Shown one piece after another: positions 47,445-55,259 of a DNA stretch of 64,000 nucleotides. Position numbers and translations under genes: made by a program. Source of the stretch: Alphaproteobacteria bacterium (GTDB lineage Bacteria > Pseudomonadota > Alphaproteobacteria > UBA7879 > UBA5542); assembly GCA_037146715.1 (NCBI GenBank), contig JBAWWO010000003.1, forward strand, positions 1 through 64,000, read 5' to 3'. Below the pieces are notes generated by a model. The model searched no databases and was not told where the DNA came from. It saw only the letters and a list, made by a program, of their open reading frames with translations. Position 1 is the first letter of the stretch. Every line of letters begins with the position of its first letter.

Positions 47445-47558
47445 ATGAAAATATATATGTTAATACTTTTAATGTTAACGATTATGCCGAGTGCAAGTTT
47501 AGGGTCTAGTTTTGGCTCTGAAGATGAATATTACGGTCATACGGAAGCCGAAAAATAA
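47445..47558 (+). CDS. 37-residue secreted peptide
   Basis: A frame of 37 codons begins MKIYMLILLMLTIMPSASLG, a good signal peptide, and is followed by only about 17 mature residues, acidic and ending HTEAEK. GGGAAG lies about 9 bases upstream of the ATG. The following gene has a similar upstream promoter block and also encodes a secreted protein. It may be a true tiny secreted peptide or the surviving 5' end of a lost longer gene. Confidence 0.5.
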   Translation: MKIYMLILLMLTIMPSASLGSSFGSEDEYYGHTEAEK

Positions 47559-47594
47559 TATATCAATTAATCCACTTCATCCTGAATTTTATAT

Positions 47595-47622
47595 TGACTT
47601 TTACTGTTCATGACTCATAGTG
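47595..47622 (+). promoter_or_regulatory. Possible promoter for the Cys-rich secreted protein
   Basis: TTGACT (47595-47600), 16 bases, then CATAGT (47617-47622). The -35 part is in a block shared with the region before the 37-residue peptide gene. Confidence 0.4.
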
Positions 47623-47658
47623 GTAATATAAGAATAACCTATATACAGGAGAGGCGTC

Positions 47659-48270
47659 ATGAAAAAATATCTTTTAGGATTCATATTGTTGCTATCATTA
47701 GGCAGCACAGCCAAGGCGTCTTATGAAAGCCCCATCTTTTCCAACGATGAGCAGCAAACCACAGATCAATATGCGCCTGATCAAAATAAAAAAATGAAAA
47801 CCAAAGGGTTTTTTAAGAGGGTTGGTGGCATCACACGTAAATACCTATTAAAAACTGAGTCAGAACTGGATAATATAAATCGTTGTATTGCCTATCATAT
47901 GCCAGAAAGCCAAGGATATAACGCAAGAAAGGCTTGTGCTGTCATGACGATTGAATCGGAAGATGGGGTTACTCCTGTTCCTCCTCAGTTGTTAAGTGAG
48001 GCTTGCACTCCTGCGGGGAGAGCTTGTGAAAAACTAGCAGCAAAAGCAGATCTTACCGGATTGTGCAGGCGCCTCTGTAACCGTGTCGAATACAAAAAGC
48101 CAGGTGTCTGGGCAAAATGCCGAGCCCTACAAGATGTGGGGATTTGCACAACCATTCATGGAACTTGTGAGGGAGAACATTGCAATATGATGTCTTCCAA
48201 ACTGGCAGAGGTTAAACGGTTCCTGAAAAGCAAAGAAGACAATAAACTTTGGAAGTTAGCTTTAAAATAA
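47659..48270 (+). CDS. Secreted Cys-rich hypothetical protein
   Basis: The protein has 203 residues, with a signal peptide (1-20) and an upstream GGAGAGG site. The mature part is basic and has ten Cys between about residues 75 and 180, several in pairs (LCRRLC, GTCEGEHC), which suggests disulfide bonds in the periplasm or outside. No known domain is recognised. It is followed by a gap with an R2 repeat and recA on the other strand. A secreted effector-like role is only a guess. Confidence 0.65.
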   Translation: MKKYLLGFILLLSLGSTAKASYESPIFSNDEQQTTDQYAPDQNKKMKTKGFFKRVGGITRKYLLKTESELDNINRCIAYHMPESQGYNARKACAVMTIESEDGVTPVPPQLLSEACTPAGRACEKLAAKADLTGLCRRLCNRVEYKKPGVWAKCRALQDVGICTTIHGTCEGEHCNMMSSKLAEVKRFLKSKEDNKLWKLALK

Positions 48271-48388
48271 AAACCTTAATCTCTTTTCTTATGCAGTGTT
48301 CCCGTGGGCACCTGCCTTTCTTAAGAGCGCAGCCCTGATGGGTGCTCTCTCTCTTCCCAAAGTCTCACCTCTATTTGAATTTATACAT

Positions 48389-48515
48389 CCCCAATCGTCT
48401 TCCCTGGGCTTGACCCGAGGATCCATTTTTCTATAAAAAATCGGGTTTTGACCCTCGGGTCAAGCCCGAGGGAATCACTGTAAGGCATACTCATTTTATC
48501 CGAGTTTAGCTATAG
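48389..48515. repeat. Dispersed hairpin repeat R2, copy B (next to recA stop)
   Basis: Arms at 48402-48424 (CCCTGGGCTTGACCCGAGG...) and 48450-48472 (...CTCGGGTCAAGCCCGAGGG) are inverted repeats around a loop of about 25 bases. A conserved tail follows: GGCATACTCATTTTATCCGAG then TTTAGCTATAG. A close copy lies at 55021-55150. It abuts the recA stop codon and may act as recA's transcript end. Confidence 0.8.
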
Positions 48516-49556
48516 CTACTCAGCTTCAGCGGTAACGCCTGCTTCAATAGCTTGAACAATGGCGCCTTCGTTCGCACGAATATCTTTTTCCAAAGATGCC
48601 ATAATCTCAGGATTTTCTTTTAGATAGCGGCGGGTGGCTTCCTTGCCTTGCCCCAATTGCTTGCCTTTCCACGAGTACCAAGCGCCGGCCTTTTCAACCA
48701 GGCCCGCTTTCACCCCAAGGTCAATCAGCTCACCGGTTTTAGAAATACCTTCCCCGTACATGATGTCAAATTCCACTACCTTAAAGGGTGGGGCCACTTT
48801 GTTTTTAACAACCTTTACGCGGGTTTGATTTCCAACAACTTCCTCTTTGTCCTTAATGGCGCCAATGCGGCGGATATCCAGGCGAACGGAAGCGTAAAAC
48901 TTCAAGGCATTACCGCCAGTAGTTGTTTCAGGATTCCCAAACATAATGCCAATTTTTTGGCGTATTTGGTTGATGAAAATCACCATGGATTTTGACCGGG
49001 AAATGGACGCTGTTAATTTACGCAATGCTTGGCTCATTAGACGGGCTTGCAGGCCCATGTGAGAATCACCCATCTCACCTTCTAACTCAGCCTTTGGAAC
49101 AAGGGCGGCAACGCTGTCGATAATTAAAACATCTACGGCACCAGAGCGCACCAAAGTGTCGGCAATTTCCAATGCTTGTTCGCCGGTGTCAGGCTGTGAA
49201 ATGATAAGGTCATCTGTATTAACCCCCAGTTTGCGGGCATATACAGGATCTAAAGCATGTTCCGCATCAATAAAGGCACAGGTGCCCCCTTTCTTTTGGC
49301 ATTCAGCTGCCACGTGTAAGGAAAGGGTTGTTTTGCCAGAGCTTTCTGGGCCATAAATTTCAATGATACGGCCTTTTGGTAATCCACCAATGCCCAAAGC
49401 AATGTCTAATCCCAGAGAGCCCGTTGAAATAGCTTCAATAGCATCTGCATTGGCACCTTCCCCCAGCTTCATGATTGAGCCTTTTCCAAAGGCGCGTTCA
49501 ATGTGTTTTAGGGCGGCTTCTAATGCTTTTGACTTTTCTGGTGCGGATATACTCAT
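48516..49556 (-). CDS. recA: Recombinase RecA
   Basis: RecA catalyses strand exchange and triggers SOS responses. From the ATG at 49556 (after AGAGGTAATCCC) the protein has 346 residues, the normal length; a 9-codon upstream extension lacks support. Walker A is [12 protein letters not shown], Walker [13 protein letters not shown], loop L1/L2 features and [32 protein letters not shown] are intact. No GAAC-N7-GTTC-type SOS box is seen upstream, but there is a 7-base inverted repeat. Confidence 0.98.
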   Translation of the reverse strand: MSISAPEKSKALEAALKHIERAFGKGSIMKLGEGANADAIEAISTGSLGLDIALGIGGLPKGRIIEIYGPESSGKTTLSLHVAAECQKKGGTCAFIDAEHALDPVYARKLGVNTDDLIISQPDTGEQALEIADTLVRSGAVDVLIIDSVAALVPKAELEGEMGDSHMGLQARLMSQALRKLTASISRSKSMVIFINQIRQKIGIMFGNPETTTGGNALKFYASVRLDIRRIGAIKDKEEVVGNQTRVKVVKNKVAPPFKVVEFDIMYGEGISKTGELIDLGVKAGLVEKAGAWYSWKGKQLGQGKEATRRYLKENPEIMASLEKDIRANEGAIVQAIEAGVTAEAE

Positions 49557-49586
49557 GGGATTACCTCTTGTAATTAAAACCAATCA

Positions 49587-49608
49587 CAACCTACCACAGG
49601 ATAGGTTG
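49587..49608 (-). promoter_or_regulatory. Inverted repeat upstream of recA
   Basis: CAACCTA (49587-49593) and TAGGTTG (49602-49608) are perfect 7-base arms around 8 bases, 31 bases before the recA start. This may be the binding site of a divergent LexA or another regulator. The usual alphaproteobacterial GTTC-N7-GTTC LexA box is absent. Confidence 0.35.
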
Positions 49609-49650
49609 ATGGGAAAGAATTTTTGATACTTTTTTAACGAATTTTATAAA

Positions 49651-49677
49651 AAAAGGACTTCGAAAAGAAGTCCTTTT
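49651..49677 (-). terminator. Intrinsic terminator of the secreted hypothetical gene
   Basis: AAAAGGACTTC and GAAGTCCTTTT form an 11-pair stem with a 5-base loop. Read on the minus strand it ends in a T-rich run. It overlaps the stop codon of the gene at 49676-50332. Confidence 0.85.
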
Positions 49678-50332
49678 AATAGGGGTGGGAATTGTATTGG
49701 AAGGGTGCTCTCTGGTATGGAGTCCTTTTGCGTAAAGTATTTTGATTCAAGAATCTTAAATGGCTCTTATAAGCAGCTATTTTTTTTTGACGATTTCCCC
49801 CTTCTTGTAAAGGCCTCATCCAGGGCAAGTCATCTGAACACATAGTAAGAGCAGAAAGTGGCAGTACTATAGCAGGGTTCCCAGTCTCTTGAGCGATGTC
49901 TTTAAGGCAGGCCGCAGACAATTCATCAATTTCTTGTGCAGATAGTCCTGTGGCTTCTTCCTTGTCTTGTTCAAGGCTTGCCACACAGGCCAAACTCATC
50001 TCATCGATTTCTTTTCGAGAGATCTTGGTTTCTCTATCTGAGTCACATTGGCTGCTTTCGGGGCTGTCATCTCTTGGAGAAATAGCTATAGATGAGTCCT
50101 TATCAGAGTGGCTGCTAGGAATTTTTGGCAAAAGAGCTTCAAGCACAGGCAATAAAATGTTGCTTCTTCGTTTGGAAAGCCCCACAATTTTTTTTTGCCC
50201 GAAAGGCGTCCTGTATCTGAGTGAGGTGTGACGAATTTCCTCAGCTGTAGGTTCTTCAGCTCTGCTCGCTCCAAACACATTAGTGCTGATACAAATATAT
50301 GCTGTTATAAATAAATAAAAAGTCTTCTTCAT
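49676..50332 (-). CDS. Secreted hypothetical protein with duplicated EIDE-AC unit
   Basis: The protein has 218 residues with a signal peptide (1-22). The mature part starts acidic, then is basic and Ser-rich. Two copies of a unit, SRKEIDEMSLACVASL (residues 105-120) and SAQEIDELSAACLKDI (131-146), are spaced 26 residues apart; both look helical with a Cys. The C-terminus is Arg/Tyr/Pro-rich. No family is recognised. It has its own terminator, so it is a single-gene unit. A role in host contact is speculation. Confidence 0.65.
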   Translation of the reverse strand: MKKTFYLFITAYICISTNVFGASRAEEPTAEEIRHTSLRYRTPFGQKKIVGLSKRRSNILLPVLEALLPKIPSSHSDKDSSIAISPRDDSPESSQCDSDRETKISRKEIDEMSLACVASLEQDKEEATGLSAQEIDELSAACLKDIAQETGNPAIVLPLSALTMCSDDLPWMRPLQEGGNRQKKIAAYKSHLRFLNQNTLRKRTPYQRAPFQYNSHPY

Positions 50333-50568
50333 TCTAACACCTATAAAATCTTTCCGAAAACGAAAAGAATAGTTTCCTCAAAAGAAAACATAATTAATTA
50401 TTATTTAAATTTCAAGCTTTTTTATCAATTATTTTTATTAATTACTTATTTTTTACTTTAATTAAGTTTTTATAATTGAAAATTCTAACTTTTTAACCTA
50501 AGGGAATTTATATTGATCGCGCCTTTTTTTAAGACTATAGTGGCCGAAAATAAAGAAAGAGCTTTCAA

Positions 50569-51804
50569 ATGACCATAAAAATCACCACCCTTCCCGATGG
50601 ACTTCGTGTTGTCAGTGACGCTATTAGCACTGTTGAAACCATTGCTGTGGGGGCATGGATTAAAGTTGGTTCCCGTTATGAAACGATTGAGACCAATGGA
50701 GCGGCTCACTTTTTAGAGCATATGGCTTTTAAGGGAACCAAAACTCGCTCAGCTTTTGAAATTTCTAAGGCTATTGAAAGCGTGGGGGGGTATTTGAATG
50801 CTTATACATCGCGGGAAACAACGGCTTATTATGCCAGATCTTTAAAAGAACATCTTCCTATTGCTATTGAGTTGCTTGCGGATATTTTGCAGAACTCAGT
50901 CTTTGACCCCGCTGAAATGGAAAAAGAGCGAACGGTGATTTTACAAGAAATTGCCCAGACGAATGATACCCCTGACGATATTATTTTTGACCACATGCAA
51001 AATACAGCGTTCCCCAATCAATCTTTTGGGCGCTCTATTTTGGGGCCGGCGGATTTGATTCAACAGATGAAACGGGAAACATTGATGGATTTTATGGCCA
51101 GTCACTATAGCCCGGAAAACATGGTCATTGCAGCGACGGGTAATCTGGATCATGACAAATTGGTGGGCTTGGTGGGTGCTCACTTTAACTGCCTGCCATC
51201 TCACAAGCCAGCCACGTCTGAATCCGCGGTTTATAAGGGCGGCGTTTTTCAAGAACATCGCCCTTTAGAACAGCTGCATGTTGTGCTGGGTTTTCTGGGG
51301 CGATCTTTTAAAGAAGATTATTATGGGGCGTCTCTCTATTCCTCTATCTTAGGGGGAGGAATGTCCTCTCGCCTGTTTCAAGAGGTTCGCGAAAAGCGGG
51401 GTCTTGCTTATTCCATTTCTGCCCATAGCTCCAGCTTTTCAGATACGGGGCTGATCAACATCTATGCAGGAACATCCCCCAAAGAGGCTGAACCTTTGAT
51501 GGAGGTTATTCAGAAAGAAATGAAGAAACTGCCTAAAACCATAACTGACGAAGAAATCCTAAGTGGCAAAAATCAATTCAAGTCAGGGCTATTGATGAGT
51601 TTGGAAAGTACCTCTGCCCGAGCCAAAAGCATAGCCCAACAGATGTTGATATTTAATCGAGTTAAAACAATTCCAGAAATTATCAACCATATTGATTCTA
51701 TTCAAAAAGAAGATCTTGTTGAGTTTGGAGTCCAGTTAGTGAACTCACCCATGACCTTGGCGACTATTGGATCGACTTCAGTTAAGGTTCCCGTGAGTTT
51801 TTAG
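50569..51804 (+). CDS. M16-family zinc peptidase (processing-peptidase-like)
   Basis: The protein has 411 residues, with the inverted zinc motif HxxEH in AAHFLEHMAFKGT near residue 48 and the distal Glu in EKERTVILQEIAQ. This is the active-subunit type of the family that includes mitochondrial processing peptidase beta. The C-terminal domain has the substrate-facing SSILGGGMSSRLFQEVREKRGLAYS. No signal peptide is seen, so it is cytosolic. Usual role: degradation of small peptides or presequence-like substrates; in bacteria the natural substrates are poorly known. Confidence 0.93.
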   Translation: MTIKITTLPDGLRVVSDAISTVETIAVGAWIKVGSRYETIETNGAAHFLEHMAFKGTKTRSAFEISKAIESVGGYLNAYTSRETTAYYARSLKEHLPIAIELLADILQNSVFDPAEMEKERTVILQEIAQTNDTPDDIIFDHMQNTAFPNQSFGRSILGPADLIQQMKRETLMDFMASHYSPENMVIAATGNLDHDKLVGLVGAHFNCLPSHKPATSESAVYKGGVFQEHRPLEQLHVVLGFLGRSFKEDYYGASLYSSILGGGMSSRLFQEVREKRGLAYSISAHSSSFSDTGLINIYAGTSPKEAEPLMEVIQKEMKKLPKTITDEEILSGKNQFKSGLLMSLESTSARAKSIAQQMLIFNRVKTIPEIINHIDSIQKEDLVEFGVQLVNSPMTLATIGSTSVKVPVSF

Positions 51805-51886
51805 GGACCTTTTATGAAAGAAAACTAGGGGCTGAAGTAGATAAGACCTAAAAAAGGGTCTATAGTAGATGAAAAAGGAGACTAAA

Positions 51887-52276
51887 ATGAAATTCAGATA
51901 TGCTATTATTTATGTGCCAGATGTAGAAGCTGCCATAGATTTTTATAAGAAAGCATTCGGGTTCCAACTGAAATTTATGCCAGAAAGTAAGCTATATGGC
52001 GAATTAGATACGGGTGCAACCTCACTTGCTTTTGTGGCCGAGAAAATGGCAGAGATGCACGGTGCTGAGATTACAAGAAATGCACCCAACAAACCTGCAG
52101 CAGGTATTGAAATTGCCTTTACTAGTGATAATGTTCAAGAGAGTTATGACCGTGCAGTAGAGGCCGGTGCTGTAGCACTTAAAGAGCCAAAAGTAACACC
52201 ATGGGGGCAAACTATTGCCTATGTGCGGGATCTTAATGGTGTATTGGTGGAACTCTGTAGCCCTATAGAGTATTAA
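51887..52276 (+). CDS. VOC-family (glyoxalase/bleomycin-resistance-like) protein
   Basis: The protein has 129 residues from the ATG at 51887, preceded by AAAAAGGAG. The typical beta-alpha-beta-beta-beta module pair is visible: YAIIYVPDVEAAIDFYKKAFGF, then AGIEIAFTSDNVQESYDRAVEAGA and WGQTIAYVRDLNGVLVELCSP. Family members bind metals and act as lyases, dioxygenases or drug-binding proteins. The substrate is unknown. An upstream in-frame start 18 bases earlier is less likely. Confidence 0.85.
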   Translation: MKFRYAIIYVPDVEAAIDFYKKAFGFQLKFMPESKLYGELDTGATSLAFVAEKMAEMHGAEITRNAPNKPAAGIEIAFTSDNVQESYDRAVEAGAVALKEPKVTPWGQTIAYVRDLNGVLVELCSPIEY

Positions 52277-52291
52277 TACTCAAATTATTAA

Positions 52292-52438
52292 AAGTCGCCT
52301 ATTATCTTAGTTTCTGATTTTGTAGAGGTTAAACTGAGTGAGGAACATAGGGGCTATCTTTGGGTTTCTTTTGAAGATGCTTGTCTTATGCTTTCGGAGA
52401 GATATAAGAACAAGGTGGAACAACTGCAAGGCCGTTGA
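52292..52438 (+). pseudogene. NUDIX-like gene remnant (3' end)
   Basis: An open frame of 48 codons without a start reads ...VSDFVEVKLSEEHRGYLWVSFEDACLMLSERYKNKVEQL. The SEEHRGYLWVSFEDA string is typical of the C-terminal part of NUDIX hydrolases (substrate-binding loop and final helix). The Nudix box itself is missing, so the 5' part of the gene has been lost. It lies between the VOC gene and the propeller-like gene. Confidence 0.5.
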
Positions 52439-52498
52439 TATAGGGAAAGTTCTTGTGCTATAAGGTTCTGTAAAATCTTATGAATAAAGGGGTCTATC

Positions 52499-53835
52499 AT
52501 GTTTAAAGTTTTAGTGTTGTTACTGTTTCCAGTTCTTGTTTATGGGGCGGCTGCCGATGAGTCTTCTTTTTATACACCTTTAGCCCCCTTTCATTGTCCT
52601 CAGATTGAAGGGGATTCAGAAACAAAAGGTATCTTTTTGCCCACTCGGCAAATAAGGGAGACGATCTTTTCTTCAATATTAATGGTTACTCCTTTCATAG
52701 TCCGGACTATTCCCGGGGCTTTTTTCATTTCCACATTCCCACGAAAACCTTAAGCACTCTTATTGAACCGAGAAAGGGCAGTATAATTTCTGAATCTTGT
52801 GGGGATGGCTTACTAATCTATGACGGGCGTAAAGAAGGAAGTGTGACCAGAAAACTAGATTTTTCGACCATGATGCAAACGGAAACAAGATTGTCAGAAT
52901 GTTTGGATTCCGAGCGTTGTGGGAGCATGCAGTGTTTTCGTATCAGCAAAATAAATCCCGATATTATTTTTACCTTACTTGCAGAGGGTGAGAAGGGAGG
53001 TTCAGGGACTTCTATTGCCGTTAGCTGTTTAGAGTCGGGCAGAACTTCCCTAATAAACTTTGAATTAGGGAGGGATATTATTTATCCCTCTTTTTTGGCC
53101 TTAAGTGTTGATGAAAAATTTGCTTACATAAGGTTCTCAAATGTTCTGGAACGGGGATTCAGATTGATATGGGGTATATATGGTGAATATTTGCTTGTTG
53201 AGGATAGACTGTCTACCGTAGAGCTTTCTACCGGCCAAGTGAAAAGTATTTTACAATCTCCAGCAGTTAAATATCTTGACTACAACCCTAACTATATTAC
53301 TGACGTTCAAGAGAAAGATAATCTTATTTTGATCAACTTGAATGATTCTTTTTTGGTGCTGGATAAAACTTCAAAACAAACTATCAAAACTTTGGATTGC
53401 AAGGGCGAGTCGGTTATCAGATCTGCAATGTATCCCGACCAAACAATGTTGGTAAAAGGAAATAAGTTTTATTTCCCTAGCCCTGATTTGCTCGGTATCC
53501 AAGTATTGGATATACCCGATTTTAATACAATCAAAACTATTGAATTGCCTTTGTTTCCTGATGACCCGGACTATGACGGACAATGTCTAGATTGTTTTGT
53601 TTTTTCCAAAGATCAGAGCCTATTGCTTTTTGAACTGCAGAAACATATTGGAATTATTGATACGAATAAAGACCAGCTGCTGACGATGATTCCCATTGCT
53701 GCCTTAGATGATGGTAAGGGGGATTCTTTGGGGTTTCCGAAGCACGGGCCTTTTCACCTGTTAATAAGTGACGATAACAAACGCGTTTTTGCGATAACCT
53801 CCCAGTCCATTTTTATGGCGGATTTACACCTGTAG
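52499..53835 (+). pseudogene. Frameshifted gene for an exported beta-propeller-like protein
   Basis: The first part (52499 on) encodes a signal peptide (MFKVLVLLLFPVLVYGAAA) and continues in frame to about 52627; coding character then moves to the -1 frame (KRYLFAHSANKGDDLFFNIN...) and runs without break to 53835. The change occurs at GAAACAAAAGG, so one base seems lost or ribosomes slip on the A run. Joined, the product would be about 445 residues with repeated short beta-strand segments like WD40/YVTN propellers (VLDKTSKQTIKTLDC, GIIDTNKDQLLTMIP). No close family is recognised. It could be a mutation, a sequencing error or programmed frameshifting. Confidence 0.65.
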
Positions 53836-53852
53836 GAAAAGGATTTCCTCAT

Positions 53853-53872
53853 ATTGACTAAATTTGATCAAT
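53853..53872. promoter_or_regulatory. Operator-like palindrome, imperfect copy
   Basis: ATTGACTAAATTTGATCAAT differs from the perfect palindrome 24 bases downstream at two positions, both in the right half. It probably forms a tandem operator pair with it. Confidence 0.6.
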
Positions 53873-53876
53873 GGTG

Positions 53877-53896
53877 ATTGACTAAATTTAGTCAAT
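53877..53896. promoter_or_regulatory. Operator-like perfect 20-base palindrome over a -35 element
   Basis: ATTGACTAAATTTAGTCAAT is its own reverse complement. It contains TTGACT (53878-53883), with a possible -10 TATAAG at 53903-53908 (spacing 19, rather long). The half-site TTGACT resembles Rrf2/IscR-type half-sites, but the spacing differs by one base from the IscR type 1 consensus. Confidence 0.65.
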
Positions 53897-53970
53897 GTAC
53901 TGTATAAGTTCAGATAGAAGTGAGACTGGATAGAGACCTGAGACAGGGTAGAATAGGCTTCTTGCCTAGC

Positions 53971-54039
53971 CAGAGCTGTGGGGGTTTTACCCCCGTCAGC
54001 TGGATTGTTTCGTCGGGATGCGCCCTTCTGGCAAGGACG
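53971..54039. repeat. Dispersed repeat R1, partial copy 2
   Basis: CAGCTGGATTGTTTCGTCGG and GCAAGGAC match the reverse complement of the R1 copy at 8751-8875. A GGGGG/CCCCC hairpin lies on its left side. Confidence 0.6.
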
Positions 54040-54208
54040 GTGAGATAGACTTCTCGCCTGCGCGTTTCCTAAAAATTCCCGTCCATATTTGGGTTATACA
54101 AGAAGTCTATTTTAGCCGGAAACCCTTTTTAAAAGAAAATCACCAAAATACTTTCTTCGATTCCTTGTTCATGGTAAAAATAAGAAAACAAGGGGACGGT
54201 AGAATCTT

Positions 54209-54928
54209 ATGCGCTTTAGTTTTCAATCCTTTATCATCAACATATTGGCTATTTTTTTGCTGGTTATATTGGTCGGCATTACCTTTGTTATTGGGGACCG
54301 GTTGGTATTGGATGGTCAATATACAGGCGCCTACAGCAAAACTGAAAGAATTCGAGAATTGGTCGGCCAAATCAATGATGAACGCATGACAATCTTTAAT
54401 TTGAAAAAAGAAAATGATGCCCTGAAAGATTCTCTCGCAAGTTCGCGCAATGCCTTGAATCAGACCCGTTCTCAAATGCAGGATACCTTGGTCAATATTC
54501 CTTCCTATCAGTTGGCTCAATTTCTGCAAAAGGCCATTCCGGGCCAATGGGGCTTAATCTTTAGAAATGGTCGTGTTGTTTATGGTCGCGACATTAGGTT
54601 TTCTGAAAACTCGGCCAATTTACCAAATGAAGCAGCCTCAATGTTGAACCAAATGGCTAGCCAGTTGCGGCATCTTGAACAAACAATGCCTGCTGTTCCT
54701 TGGGCTTTTCAAGTTGGAGGGCATGCCTCCCCGCAACGATCTATGACGGGACCAGGATTTGGATCTAACTGGGAGATGGCCTATAAACGAGCTTTTGGAG
54801 TGGTTCAGTACCTTATTGCCCAGGGTGTTAGCCCCGAACGTCTATCTATTGCATCTTTTAGCCAGTACGAGCCCGATGCGGGGTCAAGAAATGATAATCG
54901 TGTATCCTTCCGATTTGACTATAGGTAA
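54209..54928 (+). CDS. OmpA-like peptidoglycan-associated membrane protein
   Basis: The protein has 239 residues, with an N-terminal anchor (ILAIFLLVILVGITFVIG, about 12-30), a coiled-coil stretch (about 45-95, KERIREL to LNQTRSQMQ) and a C-terminal OmpA/MotB-like domain: DIRFSENSANLPNEAASML, FQVGGHASPQ, MAYKRAFGVVQYLIAQGVSPERLSIASFSQYEP, and RNDNRVSFRFDY. The anchored N-terminus, coiled coil and OmpA domain suggest it tethers the inner membrane to peptidoglycan. It lies downstream of the doubled operator. Confidence 0.85.
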   Translation: MRFSFQSFIINILAIFLLVILVGITFVIGDRLVLDGQYTGAYSKTERIRELVGQINDERMTIFNLKKENDALKDSLASSRNALNQTRSQMQDTLVNIPSYQLAQFLQKAIPGQWGLIFRNGRVVYGRDIRFSENSANLPNEAASMLNQMASQLRHLEQTMPAVPWAFQVGGHASPQRSMTGPGFGSNWEMAYKRAFGVVQYLIAQGVSPERLSIASFSQYEPDAGSRNDNRVSFRFDYR

Positions 54929-55020
54929 TACCTTTTCACAAAAATTAAGTACTACTCGCAAAACTGCGGGATCTCAGATTTCTAATGTACGTAAAAGTAT
55001 AGCAAAACACTTATAAAAAG

Positions 55021-55150
55021 ATGCCCCCCGATTGCCTCGGCCTTGACCCGAGGATCCATTTCTCGATAAAAACATAGGGTTTGGACCCTCGGCTCAAGGC
55101 CGAGGGAGTCGCTGGAAGGTATACTCGTTTTATCCGAGTCTAGCTATATA
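55021..55150. repeat. Dispersed hairpin repeat R2, copy C
   Basis: The arms CCTCGGCCTTGACCCGAGG.. (55035-55057) and ..CTCGGCTCAAGGCCGAGG (55083-55105) pair around a 25-base loop. The tail GGTATACTCGTTTTATCCGAG then TCTAGCTATATA matches copy B next to recA. Base changes between copies in the stem keep pairing (GGCC/GGCC here, GGGC/GCCC in copy B). Confidence 0.82.
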
Positions 55151-55196
55151 AGAATGGGTAAGAGCCATAGAGTTTCTACCATGTGTTGCTATGAAG

Positions 55197-55241
55197 TAAG
55201 TTGCACATAACTCTACACTAGGTTATACTAAGTGTAACTTA
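55197..55241 (+). promoter_or_regulatory. abiEi promoter with overlapping inverted-repeat operator
   Basis: TTGCAC (55201-55206), 17 bases, TATACT (55224-55229) is a strong promoter. TAAGTTGCAC (55197-55206) and GTGTAACTTA (55232-55241) are inverted arms with one mismatch, one on the -35 and one just after the -10. This fits autoregulation by an AbiEi antitoxin. Confidence 0.7.
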
Positions 55242-55259
55242 ATGTGGAGTAGTTAGTTT

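Larger units (their letters stand above)
53836..54208. other. Gap with doubled operator and R1 repeat piece
   Basis: No protein-coding gene is credible in these 373 bases. After the two palindromes there is a hairpin GGGGGTTTTACCCCC (about 53979-53993) inside a larger inverted repeat (CAGAGCTG...CAGCTGG). Next to it, AGCTGGATTGTTTCGTCGGGA and GCAAGGAC match the R1 repeat in reverse. The OmpA-like gene starts right after. Confidence 0.55.
54929..55259. other. Gap with R2 hairpin and AbiE promoter
   Basis: The first 90 bases hold nothing clear apart from a short CGC/GCG stem. Positions 55021-55150 are an R2 repeat. The last 110 bases form the abiEi promoter and operators. Confidence 0.6.

Noticed and set aside
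3214-51850. A 22-base near-match between 3214-3236 (minus strand) and 51828-51850
   Set aside because: With 20 of 22 bases matching, a chance match in a window this size is quite possible, and the flanks do not align.
53877-53896. Reading of the palindrome as an IscR type 1 site
   Set aside because: Half-sites look alike, but the centre spacing is one base longer than the IscR consensus, so no named regulator is assigned.
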